DNA of 64,000 nucleotides from Spartobacteria bacterium. Lineage in GTDB: Bacteria > Verrucomicrobiota > Verrucomicrobiia > Chthoniobacterales > UBA10450. Under the pieces are notes generated by a model. That model searched no databases, was not told the origin of the DNA, and saw only the letters and a list, made by a program, of their open reading frames with translations. Below, piece by piece: positions 33,950 to 42,198 of this stretch. The DNA lies in contig PMTM01000004.1 of the NCBI GenBank assembly GCA_003167365.1, positions 124,001 to 188,000 on the forward strand, read 5' to 3'. Made by a program: the position numbers and the translations under genes. Positions within the stretch are counted from its first letter, which is position 1, and every line of letters begins with the position of its first letter.

Positions 33950-35098
33950 CGGCCTTTGTTTCTCGATCAAATCGGCAAACTGCGAAAAGAAATAGGACGC
34001 ATCGTGCGGACCAGGCGCCGCTTCGGGATGATATTGCACACTAAAGATGGGAAGTTCCTTATGCCGCATTCCTTCCACGGTGCCGTCATTCAAATTTACG
34101 TGCGTCACTTCGACTTCTGGCGGCAACGATTTCGGATCGACCGCGAATCCGTGGTTTTGCGAGGTGATCGCGACCTTGCCGCTGCGCAAATCTTGGACTG
34201 GCTGATTCCCGCCGCGGTGTCCGAATTTCAGTTTGAATGTCGATCCACCAAACGCGAACCCGAGAACCTGATGTCCGAGACAGATGCCGAAGATCGGTTT
34301 CTTGCCGATTAATCCACGAATTGATTCGTGCGCGTAAGGGAGCGCCTCCGGATCGCCCGGACCGTTGGAAAGAAAAACGCCATCGGGATTGAGCGCGAGT
34401 GTTTCTTCCGCGGTTGTGGTTGCTGGAACGACGGTCACGCGAAAGCCGTTCTGCCGGAGCCGGCGCAAAATGTTTTCCTTTATTCCGTAATCGTAAGCAA
34501 CGATCCGGGAACGCACCGGCGGCAACGGCTGCTTCGCCGATGAGGTCGCGTTGCCATTGGCCACAGACCAGAATTTGCTCAACCGATCGTCGGGATCCCA
34601 TTCGTAAACGTTCGGCGCCGTAACCTCTTTCACGTAATCCATCCCGATTACGCCCTCGCCTTTAATCGCGCGTTGCGCTGCCTCTTCCGGCGACATGTTC
34701 TCCGTCGTCAGACACGCTTTCATCGCGCCGCGCGTGCGCAGGTGACGTGTGAGTGCGCGCGTGTCGATGCCCTGGACGCCGGGGATGTCCCACTGGCGCA
34801 AATATTCGTCGAGCGACATTTCCGAGCGCCAGTTGCTTGAAATTTTACTCAACTCTTCGATGACGAAACCGCGCACGTGCGGCGAGCGGCTTTCTTGATC
34901 GAGCGAATTGATTCCGTAATTGCCGATCAACGGATAAGTCATCGCGACGATCTGGCCGTGATACGAAGGGTCGGTCAGCACCTCCTGATAACCGGTCATC
35001 GAGGTGTTGAAGCAGATTTCCCCGACCCTCGTGCCGGTGGCGCCAAATGACTCGCCCTCAAAGAATCGGCCGTCTTCGAGGGCGAGAATTGCGCGCAT
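33947..35098 (-). CDS. carA: Carbamoyl-phosphate synthase small subunit
   Basis: CarA is the glutaminase subunit that feeds ammonia to CarB for carbamoyl phosphate. The 383-aa protein has the N-terminal dimer part ([30 protein letters not shown]) and the class I amidotransferase triad: Cys in FGICLGHQ near 270 and the His/Glu pair in YHPEAAPGP near 352. I chose the ATG at 35098; a GTG six codons upstream is possible. carB is not adjacent in this window. Its last codons lie in a family B repeat. Confidence 0.95.
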   Translation of the reverse strand: MRAILALEDGRFFEGESFGATGTRVGEICFNTSMTGYQEVLTDPSYHGQIVAMTYPLIGNYGINSLDQESRSPHVRGFVIEELSKISSNWRSEMSLDEYLRQWDIPGVQGIDTRALTRHLRTRGAMKACLTTENMSPEEAAQRAIKGEGVIGMDYVKEVTAPNVYEWDPDDRLSKFWSVANGNATSSAKQPLPPVRSRIVAYDYGIKENILRRLRQNGFRVTVVPATTTAEETLALNPDGVFLSNGPGDPEALPYAHESIRGLIGKKPIFGICLGHQVLGFAFGGSTFKLKFGHRGGNQPVQDLRSGKVAITSQNHGFAVDPKSLPPEVEVTHVNLNDGTVEGMRHKELPIFSVQYHPEAAPGPHDASYFFSQFADLIEKQRP

Positions 35099-35187
35099 CG
35101 GCAAGATGGTTACCACAGGATCTTATTCGCGAAAGCGGAATCGCGCGCAAGATCGACCAGGGGTGATGCGGCGCCTTGCGCGCGCGT

Positions 35188-36306
35188 TCACTTCGTCTTT
35201 TTCAAGCCTTTTTCTAGCAAAGCCACCCGCGCGCTCAATTCCTCGAAGGAACTGGCCCTCGAGGCCGAGGACCAGTTTCTTCCCATCATATTGTCCGTCA
35301 TCTTGATCAGCGGAACGATGTGACGAAGATAGCGTGATATTGCCAGACTTTCCCCGCGGGGATTCGGTGGCCGCGTCCGATGTTGCTCGATTGCGTATTG
35401 GTAGATATCCAACAGCCTGGAGACCGATTTGCTAAAATCCGCTTCCTCCCGCAGGCGTGCGGTAACCAACGCGGAACGTTGTGGCGAATAACGGCGCAAT
35501 TCAGCTTCGATCTTCTCGACCGACGGCGGAGGTGAATTGGCTGCGATCGAAAAATTCGCCCCCCGAAGGGAGTCAAAGTTTTCCGGTTGTACCATCTCGC
35601 CGCAGCTTGTTCGCCCAAGCACGACGACGGTGCAACCGCTGGCCAGCGCCTCGATCGCCGAAAGGCCCGAAGCGAAAACGATATCATAAGTTGGCAGGAC
35701 CTTTTCCGGCTCGTTGGTTAGCTGTCCAAAAGGCAGGCCAATGCAATCCAACTCCAAACCATTCCGCGACGTCGCTTCCCGGATGGCAGACAAGGTATCG
35801 CTCTCGGCATCGTGACGGCTGTTAAAGAAAAGAGCGCGCTTGGACTGTGCAGGAAGATTTCGTATTTGGGTGAAGCGCGTTAGTTCCACGCCGTTGAGAA
35901 ATACCTCGATATCGTCCGGTGAAATATTGGACTCTACTTCGAGGCGCTGCGCGAAGGTTCGCGACATGGCCAGATACCGGTAGATGCGCGGATGTTGCAC
36001 CACACAACCTCGCCAGACCGCGCCGTGGGAGTGATGAACTGCCGGCACGCCCGGAAGCGCCGTCAATGCCGTCATCGTATCGAGATGATGCTGCGCATGA
36101 ATCACGTCGGGCAAAAAGGGAAGATTCTCCAGGTCCGTCGCCACCGGTACGACATCATTTTCGAGCAGCCGTTCGCCCTGGCCGGGATCGCTGCTGTAAG
36201 CCATGACCGAGTGCCCCACGCTTTCCAGTCCCCGCGCCAAAGTCCGCACAAAGGATTCCGTGCCTCCGCGGCCTTCGAGATTGTTGCTAGTGATGAGAAT
36301 TTTCAT
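35188..36306 (-). CDS. GT4-type glycosyltransferase (copy 1)
   Basis: A 372-aa GT-B transferase: the start MKILITSNNLEGRGGTESFVRTLARGLESVGH has the GGTE donor motif of family 4. A His-rich substrate loop (VIHAQHHLDTMTAL, VHHSHGAVWRG) follows, and the acceptor half has FASGLSAIEALASGCTVVVLG near residue 230. The sugar and acceptor are unknown. It is a tandem paralogue of the gene at 36333 (strong identity across the whole length, including VQPENFDSLRG), spaced 26 bp apart. Confidence 0.85.
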   Translation of the reverse strand: MKILITSNNLEGRGGTESFVRTLARGLESVGHSVMAYSSDPGQGERLLENDVVPVATDLENLPFLPDVIHAQHHLDTMTALTALPGVPAVHHSHGAVWRGCVVQHPRIYRYLAMSRTFAQRLEVESNISPDDIEVFLNGVELTRFTQIRNLPAQSKRALFFNSRHDAESDTLSAIREATSRNGLELDCIGLPFGQLTNEPEKVLPTYDIVFASGLSAIEALASGCTVVVLGRTSCGEMVQPENFDSLRGANFSIAANSPPPSVEKIEAELRRYSPQRSALVTARLREEADFSKSVSRLLDIYQYAIEQHRTRPPNPRGESLAISRYLRHIVPLIKMTDNMMGRNWSSASRASSFEELSARVALLEKGLKKTK

Positions 36307-36332
36307 GCCTGATTCTTTGCCGCGCAAATAAC

Positions 36333-37361
36333 TCAGTTCCTTGCCAGCCTATTGTCGGTTACTCCGACGACTGGAACAATTCGCCGCAAATATTTTGACA
36401 TAGCCAAACTTTCAGCGCGGGGATCCGGTGACCGCGTCCGATGCTGCTCGATGACGCGTTGGTAGATTTCGACAAGTCTGGCCACCGATTTGCGAAAATC
36501 CGCCTCGCACCGAAGTCGTTCGGTAACCAAAGCGCAACTTTGTGGCGAGTAACGGCGCAGCTGCATTTCGATCTTCTCAACCGAGGGTGGCGGGGAATTG
36601 GTCGCAATGGAAAAATTCGTTCCCCGAAAGGCGTCAAAGTTTTCCGGCTGCACCATCTCGCCGCAGCTTGTTCGCCCGAGCACGACCACGGCGCATCCGC
36701 TGGCCAGCGCCTCGATCGCGGAAATGCCTGAGGCGAAAACAATGTCGTAGGACGGCAAGACATTCTCCGGCTCATCGGTCACTCGCCCAAAATAGTAGCC
36801 GATGCAGTCCAGTTCGAGGCCCCGCTTCCATGTCGCTTCGCGGATGGCAGAGATGGTCGCGCTGTCCGCGGCGTGATGACGATTGAAAAAGAGAACGCGC
36901 GCGGGTTGCGTCGGAAGGCGGCGCACTTTGGTGAAGCGCTTTAGATTCACACCGTTCGGAAATACCTCGATGTCTTCCGGCGAGATGTTGGATTCGACCG
37001 CGATGCGGTACGCGGAGGTTCGCGACATCGCCAAATAGCGATAGATCCGCGGATGTTTCACCACACAATCCTTCCAGACGGCGCCGTGGGAATGGTAAAT
37101 GGCGGGCACGCCCGGGAGCGCGGCCAATGCCGGCATGGCGTCGAGATGATGTTGCGCATGGATCACGTCCGGCAAGAAGGGAAGATCTTCGATATCCGTT
37201 GCCAACGGCAGTGGATCATCTTCGAGTGACCGTTGGCTCGGATCGTTCGTGTAAACAAGCACCGAGTGTCCCAAGTTTTCCAATCCGTTTGCCAGACATC
37301 GAACAAATGCCTGGGAGCCTCCGCGCGTTTCGAAATTATTGTTAGTGATGAGAACTTTCAT
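36333..37361 (-). CDS. GT4-type glycosyltransferase (copy 2)
   Basis: A 342-aa paralogue of the preceding enzyme: MKVLITNNNFETRGGSQAFVRCLANGLENLGH has GGSQ where copy 1 has GGTE. Substrate loop VIHAQHHLDAMPAL and FASGISAIEALASGCAVVVLG are conserved. The C-terminus stops about 30 residues before that of copy 1 (LARN at the end). The reading frame is open for 49 more codons upstream, but the ATG at 37361 matches copy 1. Gene duplication followed by divergence is the simplest reading; a polymer glycosylation role is unproven. Confidence 0.84.
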   Translation of the reverse strand: MKVLITNNNFETRGGSQAFVRCLANGLENLGHSVLVYTNDPSQRSLEDDPLPLATDIEDLPFLPDVIHAQHHLDAMPALAALPGVPAIYHSHGAVWKDCVVKHPRIYRYLAMSRTSAYRIAVESNISPEDIEVFPNGVNLKRFTKVRRLPTQPARVLFFNRHHAADSATISAIREATWKRGLELDCIGYYFGRVTDEPENVLPSYDIVFASGISAIEALASGCAVVVLGRTSCGEMVQPENFDAFRGTNFSIATNSPPPSVEKIEMQLRRYSPQSCALVTERLRCEADFRKSVARLVEIYQRVIEQHRTRSPDPRAESLAMSKYLRRIVPVVGVTDNRLARN

Positions 37362-37382
37362 GGCGCGACTGCTTCGTCTGAA

Positions 37383-37414
37383 AAAACGCCCGAACCTTTC
37401 GATTCGGGCGTTTT
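37383..37414 (-). terminator. Strong intrinsic terminator
   Basis: A perfect 12-bp stem AAAACGCCCGAA/TTCGGGCGTTTT with an 8-nt loop and T-runs on both sides. It lies between the small ORF at 37442 and GT4 copy 2, and would end the pheT transcript. It could act in both directions. Confidence 0.85.
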
Positions 37415-37441
37415 GTAAAAATTTTACCCCGCTAGTGCCGT

Positions 37442-37666
37442 TTAGGCAGATATCCCGTTCCCTTTCGGTAACGGGCGGATGACCGTCGCAAGAGCGTCTG
37501 ACTTCCAATTAAGGCACGTCATTTTCTCAGGCAACCAAGCCTCCTGGTTATGAAATATCGGTTCGGGAATCTCACCTGTAATCTCGAACACCGCAGGGTA
37601 AATTTTGAAAGCCGTCGGTGGAGAGTTGAGAGAAAAACACTGGTTTCCTGCCCAACCCTCAATCAA
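37442..37666 (-). CDS. Small ORF of unknown origin
   Basis: A 74-aa frame (MIEGWAGNQCFSLNSPPTAF...) in the 280-bp gap downstream of pheT. The middle, HNQEAWLPEKMTCLNWKSDALATVI, looks protein-like, but no family is recognised. The 5' third is made of repeat-like CTCTCAA variants (37610-37680). It could be the remnant of a larger gene. Confidence 0.3.
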   Translation of the reverse strand: MIEGWAGNQCFSLNSPPTAFKIYPAVFEITGEIPEPIFHNQEAWLPEKMTCLNWKSDALATVIRPLPKGNGISA

Positions 37667-37685
37667 CGGCTCTCAATTCAAAGAA

Positions 37686-40079
37686 CTACTCGCGCAATTC
37701 TGCGCTGATTTCGTGCCGCAAACGCTCGCGAATCTTCGCGTGTGCCGCGGTCACTTCCTCACTCGTCAGTGTGCGACTCGGGTCGCGGTATGTCAATGTA
37801 TATGCCAGCGACTTTCGTGCCGCGCCCAGCTCGTTGTTTTCTCCGGTAAACAAATCGAACAACTGCACGCTTTCGAGCAATGGCTCCTTCGGATTTTCGA
37901 TCACGCGTAAAACCTCCGCGTGACTGATTTTGTCGGGCACAATCATCGCGATGTCGCGCGTGACCGCAGGAAACCGTTCGAGTTCGCGAAATGCTTTCAC
38001 GGATCGTCGCGCGTCCAACACCAGATCGACATGCACCTCGGCGATGAACACCGCTCCGGGTGCGTCGATTGTAGCTGCGCGTGATGCCGCGAGCTGTCCG
38101 GCCACTCCAACAACTTGATTACCGGACAAAATTTCTGTCGCCAGTGCAAGATCGCGATGTTCGCTGCGTCGAAGTGACAACGCTGAAATCGCCAGCGATT
38201 CGAGCGCGCCTTTGAGATCGAAGAAATCGAGGCGGCGTTTTGTTTGCGCTTTCCAGTTCGACGCGCTTGCGGAATTTCCCCAAACTAGAATTCCGAGTTT
38301 TCTCTCTTCTTTTCCATCGGATTCAAGAAAGACCCGGCCGAGTTCAAAAATCGCTACGCGTTCCACGCCCGCGCGCACGTTTCGTCCGAGCACTCCGAGC
38401 AATCCCGGAATTAAACTGGGCCGCAGCGTGACATGATCTTCGCTCAACGGATTGCGCAATTCGATCGCGTTTTCACCGAAAGCGATTGCGCCGCGCGGCA
38501 GTAACTTCGAAGTTCGCGTTTCGTCGAAACCGCGCGCCGCCATTGTCATGCGCAAATCTGTCTCGAGATAGTGAGCGTTGTCCGCCGCGCTCGAAGGCGT
38601 GAAGCGGCTGCGGTCCGTCCCCGTCACTTTATCTATGCCATAGGCGCGGATGACTTCCTCGATCAGATCGACATCTCGCCGGAGGTCGCGGCGATAACTC
38701 GGAATTGTCCAGGCCGTTCCCGTCTCTCCTTTCTTACTCTTACTCAGTCCGAACCGCTCCAGGGTTTGATCGATCGTTTTCGATTTAATCGTCACACCAA
38801 GAAGCTGTTCGCACTTTTCGTAGCGCAGCGAAACGTCTTCGGGCTTCGACGGAATTTTTCCGGCCACGCTGATTCCTTTCGCCGGAGTTGCGGTGGCGAT
38901 TTCGCGCATCAACTCCGCGGCACGATTCGACGCAGCCAAAATCATTTCCGGATCGACACCGCGCTCGAACCGGTAACTCGCATCGCTCGGCAAGTTGAGC
39001 GTGCGCGCAGTTCGACGAACGCTGGATGGCAGAAAATACGCGGCCTCGAGCAAAATATTTCGCGTCGCTTCCGTGACGCCCGTCTCTTCGCCGCCCATCA
39101 CGCCGCCAAGACCGACAGCGTGTTCCTGATCTGCGATGACCAAGTCACTTGGTGTGAGCGAGTAAGTCTTGCCATCGAGCGCGAGAAACTTTTCACCATC
39201 GCGCGCGAGGCGCACGTTGATCCCGCCTTTTAGTTTGTCGGCATCGAATGCATGCGTGGGTTGGCCCAGCTCGAGCATCACAAAATTCGAGATATCCACG
39301 ATGTTGTTGATCGAACGAATTCCAGCGGCTTCGATCTTTGCGCGCAACCAATCGGGGCTGGGTCCGACTTTCACATTGTCGATCTTGTGCGCGGAATAGA
39401 ATGGACACTCGTGCGGCGCACTGATCTCGATTCCTTTCTTAATAAGAGGTAGGGATGTTTCTCCGAAACGTCCGACTTCACGGACGCCTCGGAGAGGCGT
39501 CCCTACCAATGCAGAAATTTCGCGCGCAAGTCCGAAGTGGCTGAGCAAATCCCCGCGGTTCGGCGTGATCTCGATGTCGAGGATCGTGTCGCTCGGAAAA
39601 AGATCGGCCACGCGCGCACCAATCTTCGCGTTTGGCGATAGAATCAAAAGGCCGGCCGCATCTTCGGAAAATCCGAGCTCTTTTCCGCTGCAAAGCATTC
39701 CTTCCGATTCGACGCCACGGAGTTTGCTTTTCTTGATCTCCAAACCATTCGGTAACTTTGCGCCAGGCAACGCGAGCAGCACTTTGTCGCCCACGTTGTA
39801 ATTGGTCGCGCCGCAAACGATTTGGCGCGTCTGACCGCTTCCATCATCAACCACGCAAACGCTGAGACGATCGGCGTTTGGATGGCGCGATGATTCTTTG
39901 ATCTGCGCGACGATCACTTGGTCGATCTTTGCGCCGCGTTTCTCAATCGCTTCGATCTCGATGCCGGCGAGGGTGAGCAATTCGGCGAGCTCGTCGATCT
40001 TGTTCGCCCCGGCGAATCCGTCCTGTGGCGGATCGGGAAGATCGACAAATTCGCGCAACCAGTTAACGGAAAATTTCAT
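37686..40079 (-). CDS. pheT: Phenylalanyl-tRNA synthetase beta subunit
   Basis: PheT pairs with PheS to charge tRNA-Phe. The 797-aa protein has the OB-fold tRNA-binding domain (about 40-150, VIVAQIKESSRHPNADRLSVCVVD), the B3/B4 editing region (200-390), the B5 domain (about 400-480), the class II-like core and the C-terminal anticodon-binding FDX-ACB domain (700-797, FPAVTRDIAMIVPD). A 60-bp family B repeat at 39448-39507 is inserted in frame in the region after REISAL (residues ~191-211) and encodes VGTPLRGVREVGRFGETSLP. It lies in a linker where PheT length varies, so the enzyme is probably active. Confidence 0.95.
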   Translation of the reverse strand: MKFSVNWLREFVDLPDPPQDGFAGANKIDELAELLTLAGIEIEAIEKRGAKIDQVIVAQIKESSRHPNADRLSVCVVDDGSGQTRQIVCGATNYNVGDKVLLALPGAKLPNGLEIKKSKLRGVESEGMLCSGKELGFSEDAAGLLILSPNAKIGARVADLFPSDTILDIEITPNRGDLLSHFGLAREISALVGTPLRGVREVGRFGETSLPLIKKGIEISAPHECPFYSAHKIDNVKVGPSPDWLRAKIEAAGIRSINNIVDISNFVMLELGQPTHAFDADKLKGGINVRLARDGEKFLALDGKTYSLTPSDLVIADQEHAVGLGGVMGGEETGVTEATRNILLEAAYFLPSSVRRTARTLNLPSDASYRFERGVDPEMILAASNRAAELMREIATATPAKGISVAGKIPSKPEDVSLRYEKCEQLLGVTIKSKTIDQTLERFGLSKSKKGETGTAWTIPSYRRDLRRDVDLIEEVIRAYGIDKVTGTDRSRFTPSSAADNAHYLETDLRMTMAARGFDETRTSKLLPRGAIAFGENAIELRNPLSEDHVTLRPSLIPGLLGVLGRNVRAGVERVAIFELGRVFLESDGKEERKLGILVWGNSASASNWKAQTKRRLDFFDLKGALESLAISALSLRRSEHRDLALATEILSGNQVVGVAGQLAASRAATIDAPGAVFIAEVHVDLVLDARRSVKAFRELERFPAVTRDIAMIVPDKISHAEVLRVIENPKEPLLESVQLFDLFTGENNELGAARKSLAYTLTYRDPSRTLTSEEVTAAHAKIRERLRHEISAELRE
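39448..39507. repeat. Repeat family B copy (B2), inside the pheT reading frame
   Basis: GGTAGGGATGTTTCTCCGAA to GGAGAGGCGTCCCTACC, 60 bp and thus 20 codons. The ends are inverted copies of each other (GGTAGGG/CCCTACC). This is the only family B copy inside a gene. Confidence 0.88.
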
Positions 40080-40103
40080 GAAGATTAGTGCGCGTGATCA
40101 GCT

Positions 40104-40229
40104 TGTCATCCCGAGCGGAGCGAGGGATCTCGCAAAAGCGTTCCAGTTTTCAGAAAACACTTTGCGTGATTTGCGTAATGAAGTGCCCAGGTGTGAGGTT
40201 CCTCGCCGTCTGCGCGACTCGGGATGACA
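40104..40229. repeat. Repeat family A copy (A6), between pheS and pheT
   Basis: TGTCATCCCGAGCGGAGCGA on the left and GACTCGGGATGACA on the right, in the 176-bp gap inside the pheST operon. The middle is not like other copies (TTTCAGAAAACACTTTGCGT). A transcript read-through would carry a long hairpin here. Confidence 0.88.
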
Positions 40230-40255
40230 CGCGGTTGTATTTTGGATGACGAGAA

Positions 40256-41272
40256 TCATGCGAACTGTTTGAGGAACCGCAGATCGTTCTGCGCGAAAAG
40301 GCGGATGTCCGGAATGTCGAACAGGATCATGGCGAGACGGTCCATGCCGAGACCGAAGGCGAAGCCGGTCCACTTTTCCGGGTCGTAGGCGTCGTCGCCG
40401 CGCGCTTTGTTCACTTCTTCGAACACGGCCGGATGCACCATGCCGGAGCCGGCGACTTCAATCCAGCGTTCGCCGCCTTTGAGCGCTTTCGATTTCACAT
40501 CGATTTCAAAGCTCGGTTCGGTGAACGGAAAATAGTGGGGACGAAAACGAACGGCGGTGTCGGCGCCGAAGAGTTCGCGCATGAAAAACTCGAGCGTGCC
40601 TTTCAAGTCGGCGACGCTGACGCTTTGATCGACATAGAGACCTTCGATCTGATGGAACTGCGCGCTATGCGTCGCATCCACTTCGTCGCGGCGATACGCG
40701 GCGCCAGGCGCGATCACGCGAATGGGCGGGGCAGCGGACTGCATGGTGCGGATTTGCACGGTCGAAGTGTGGGTGCGGAGCAAGCGGCCGTCGGGCAGAT
40801 AAAATGTGTCCTGCTCGTTGCGCGCGGGATGATCGGCCGGCGTGTTGAGTGCGTCGAAGCAATGCCATTCGGTCTCGATGTCGGGGCCATCGGCGAGCGC
40901 GAAACCCATGCGCCGGAAAATCTGGATGCCGCGCTCGAGCATTTGGGTGAGGGGATGCAACGATCCGCGCTCGGCCGGTGTGCCCGGCAATGAGATGTCG
41001 ATGTGAGCGAGCGTTTCCGATTCTTTCTGGGCGCGGAATTTTTCGGACGCTTGATCGAGGGCTGACGTTAGCGCGTTACGGACTTGGTTGAGCAATTTGC
41101 CGACGATCGGCTTTTCCTCTTGGCCGAGCGTTTTCATCTGCTCGCCCCACGCGGAAATGGTGCCGTTGCGTCCGAGATAGCGCACGCGGACGGCTTCGAG
41201 CGCTTTCTCGTCGGATGCGCCAGCGATTTCGCGCTGCGCATCGTCGCGGAGCTGTTCGAGTGGGTGAGACAT
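40256..41272 (-). CDS. pheS: Phenylalanyl-tRNA synthetase alpha subunit
   Basis: PheS is the catalytic class II subunit. The 338-aa protein has an N-terminal coiled coil (MSHPLEQLRDDAQREIAGAS..) and the class II motifs: GSLHPLTQMLERGIQIFRRMGF (motif 1), RTHTSTVQIRTM and the FHQIEGLYVD segment (motif 2), and GFAFGLGMDRLAMI (motif 3) near 315. The ATG at 41272 is chosen over one 4 codons upstream. It is separated from pheT by 176 bp containing repeat A6, so the operon is loosened. Confidence 0.95.
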   Translation of the reverse strand: MSHPLEQLRDDAQREIAGASDEKALEAVRVRYLGRNGTISAWGEQMKTLGQEEKPIVGKLLNQVRNALTSALDQASEKFRAQKESETLAHIDISLPGTPAERGSLHPLTQMLERGIQIFRRMGFALADGPDIETEWHCFDALNTPADHPARNEQDTFYLPDGRLLRTHTSTVQIRTMQSAAPPIRVIAPGAAYRRDEVDATHSAQFHQIEGLYVDQSVSVADLKGTLEFFMRELFGADTAVRFRPHYFPFTEPSFEIDVKSKALKGGERWIEVAGSGMVHPAVFEEVNKARGDDAYDPEKWTGFAFGLGMDRLAMILFDIPDIRLFAQNDLRFLKQFA

Positions 41273-41277
41273 GGTCG

Positions 41278-41322
41278 CAATCAACGTTGAACGCTCAACG
41301 TCTAACGCTCAACGTCCAATTT
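41278..41322. repeat. AACGCTCAACGTCTAACG-type tandem repeat
   Basis: Units of about 10 bp (AACGTTGAACGCTCAACGTC, then AACGCTCAACGTCC) lie just upstream of pheS. The same type occurs at 12830-12855 and 52801-52908. Confidence 0.75.
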
Positions 41323-41334
41323 CAGATGTGTCAG

Positions 41335-41352
41335 CCCCGAAAGCTTTCGGGG
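41335..41352. repeat. Perfect 18-bp palindrome between rplT and pheS
   Basis: CCCCGAAAGCTTTCGGGG is a perfect palindrome just after the rplT stop. With no T-run it is not a clear terminator; a cruciform, RNA-processing or attenuator role is open. Confidence 0.7.
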
Positions 41353-41373
41353 TTCACGGAAACGCCCTACAGT

Positions 41374-41763
41374 TTACGCCGCCTTCTTAGCCTTCGATTT
41401 CGATTTGCCTTCCAGCGCGCTCCTGGCTTGATCGACAATCGATTTGAAAGTTGCTTCGTCGGTGACGGCAAGATCGGCCAGAATTTTTCGATCGAGACCG
41501 ATGCCGGCTGCTTTCAAGCCTTCGGCGAAACGGCTATAAGTCATTCCGTTGGCGCGCGCGGCGGCGTTAAGCCGCTGGATCCAAAGATAACGGAAATTGC
41601 GTTTGCGCGTTTTGCGATCCCGATAGGCCCAATATTTGCCTTTCATGGTCGCGTCTTTGGCGTAACGAAAAAGTTTCGAACGGCGACCGCGAAAACCTTT
41701 GGCCGATTTGATGACGCGTTTGCGTCGGGCCCGGCTAGCCGGGGCATTAGTTGCTCTTGGCAT
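41374..41763 (-). CDS. rplT: 50S ribosomal protein L20
   Basis: L20 is an early-assembly protein of the large subunit. The 129-aa product has the basic N-terminus (RRKRVIKSAKGFRGRRSKLFRYAKDA) and the WIQRLNAAARANGMTYSRF block at 62-80. The usual partners infC and rpmI are not upstream; the gap to the cyclase gene holds a repeat. The last ~11 residues are Lys-rich. Confidence 0.96.
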   Translation of the reverse strand: MPRATNAPASRARRKRVIKSAKGFRGRRSKLFRYAKDATMKGKYWAYRDRKTRKRNFRYLWIQRLNAAARANGMTYSRFAEGLKAAGIGLDRKILADLAVTDEATFKSIVDQARSALEGKSKSKAKKAA

Positions 41764-42198
41764 TTTGTTTTGCCCCGAAATTACTCCGGAGCTCCTGGTT
41801 CAGCGTGCTGTTATTATATTATCGATCTTTCCGACCTCGCTCGCTGAATTAGTCCCGCACGGCGGGACAGGTGGATAGATGACCGGCAACTTTGCCGGGC
41901 GGGAAACGTAGGTGGAACTGGGAAGATGACAACCGATTTTCGACATCCGCCGCCTCTTCTGGCCTTGTCATCCCGAACGAATGTGAGGGACCCCACGCTA
42001 GTATGGCGGCGTTCTAGCGACAGTGGCTGTTCCAAACACCGTGTGCGTACTGTCCGCGCCGCGGGATGTGTGATGTGACTTGCGTGATCGTTTGCGCATT
42101 TGAGAGGTCCCTCACTTCGCTCGGGATGACAGGCAAGGAAAACGCCGCGACAGAAGATTGCCATTGGCCGGTCGTGTGAAAATTCATAAACTCACGCC
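41764..42198. other. Intergenic region with repeat A7
   Basis: This gap of 435 bases separates rplT from the divergent cyclase gene. Positions 41966-42131 hold a family A copy. The rest includes a GTCCCGCACGGCGGGAC palindrome near 41848-41868. The promoters of rplT and the cyclase are expected here but were not located. Confidence 0.5.
41966..42131. repeat. Repeat family A copy (A7)
   Basis: TGTCATCCCGAACGAATGTG on the left and TTCGCTCGGGATGACA on the right. The centre includes GCGGCGTTCTAGCGACAGTG, a variant of the family's CGTTCTATGTCC block, and a GTGATGTGACTTGCGTGATC stretch unlike the other copies. Confidence 0.85.

Noticed and set aside
41335-41352. 18-bp palindrome as rplT terminator
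   Set aside because: No T-run on either side, so reported only as a palindrome.
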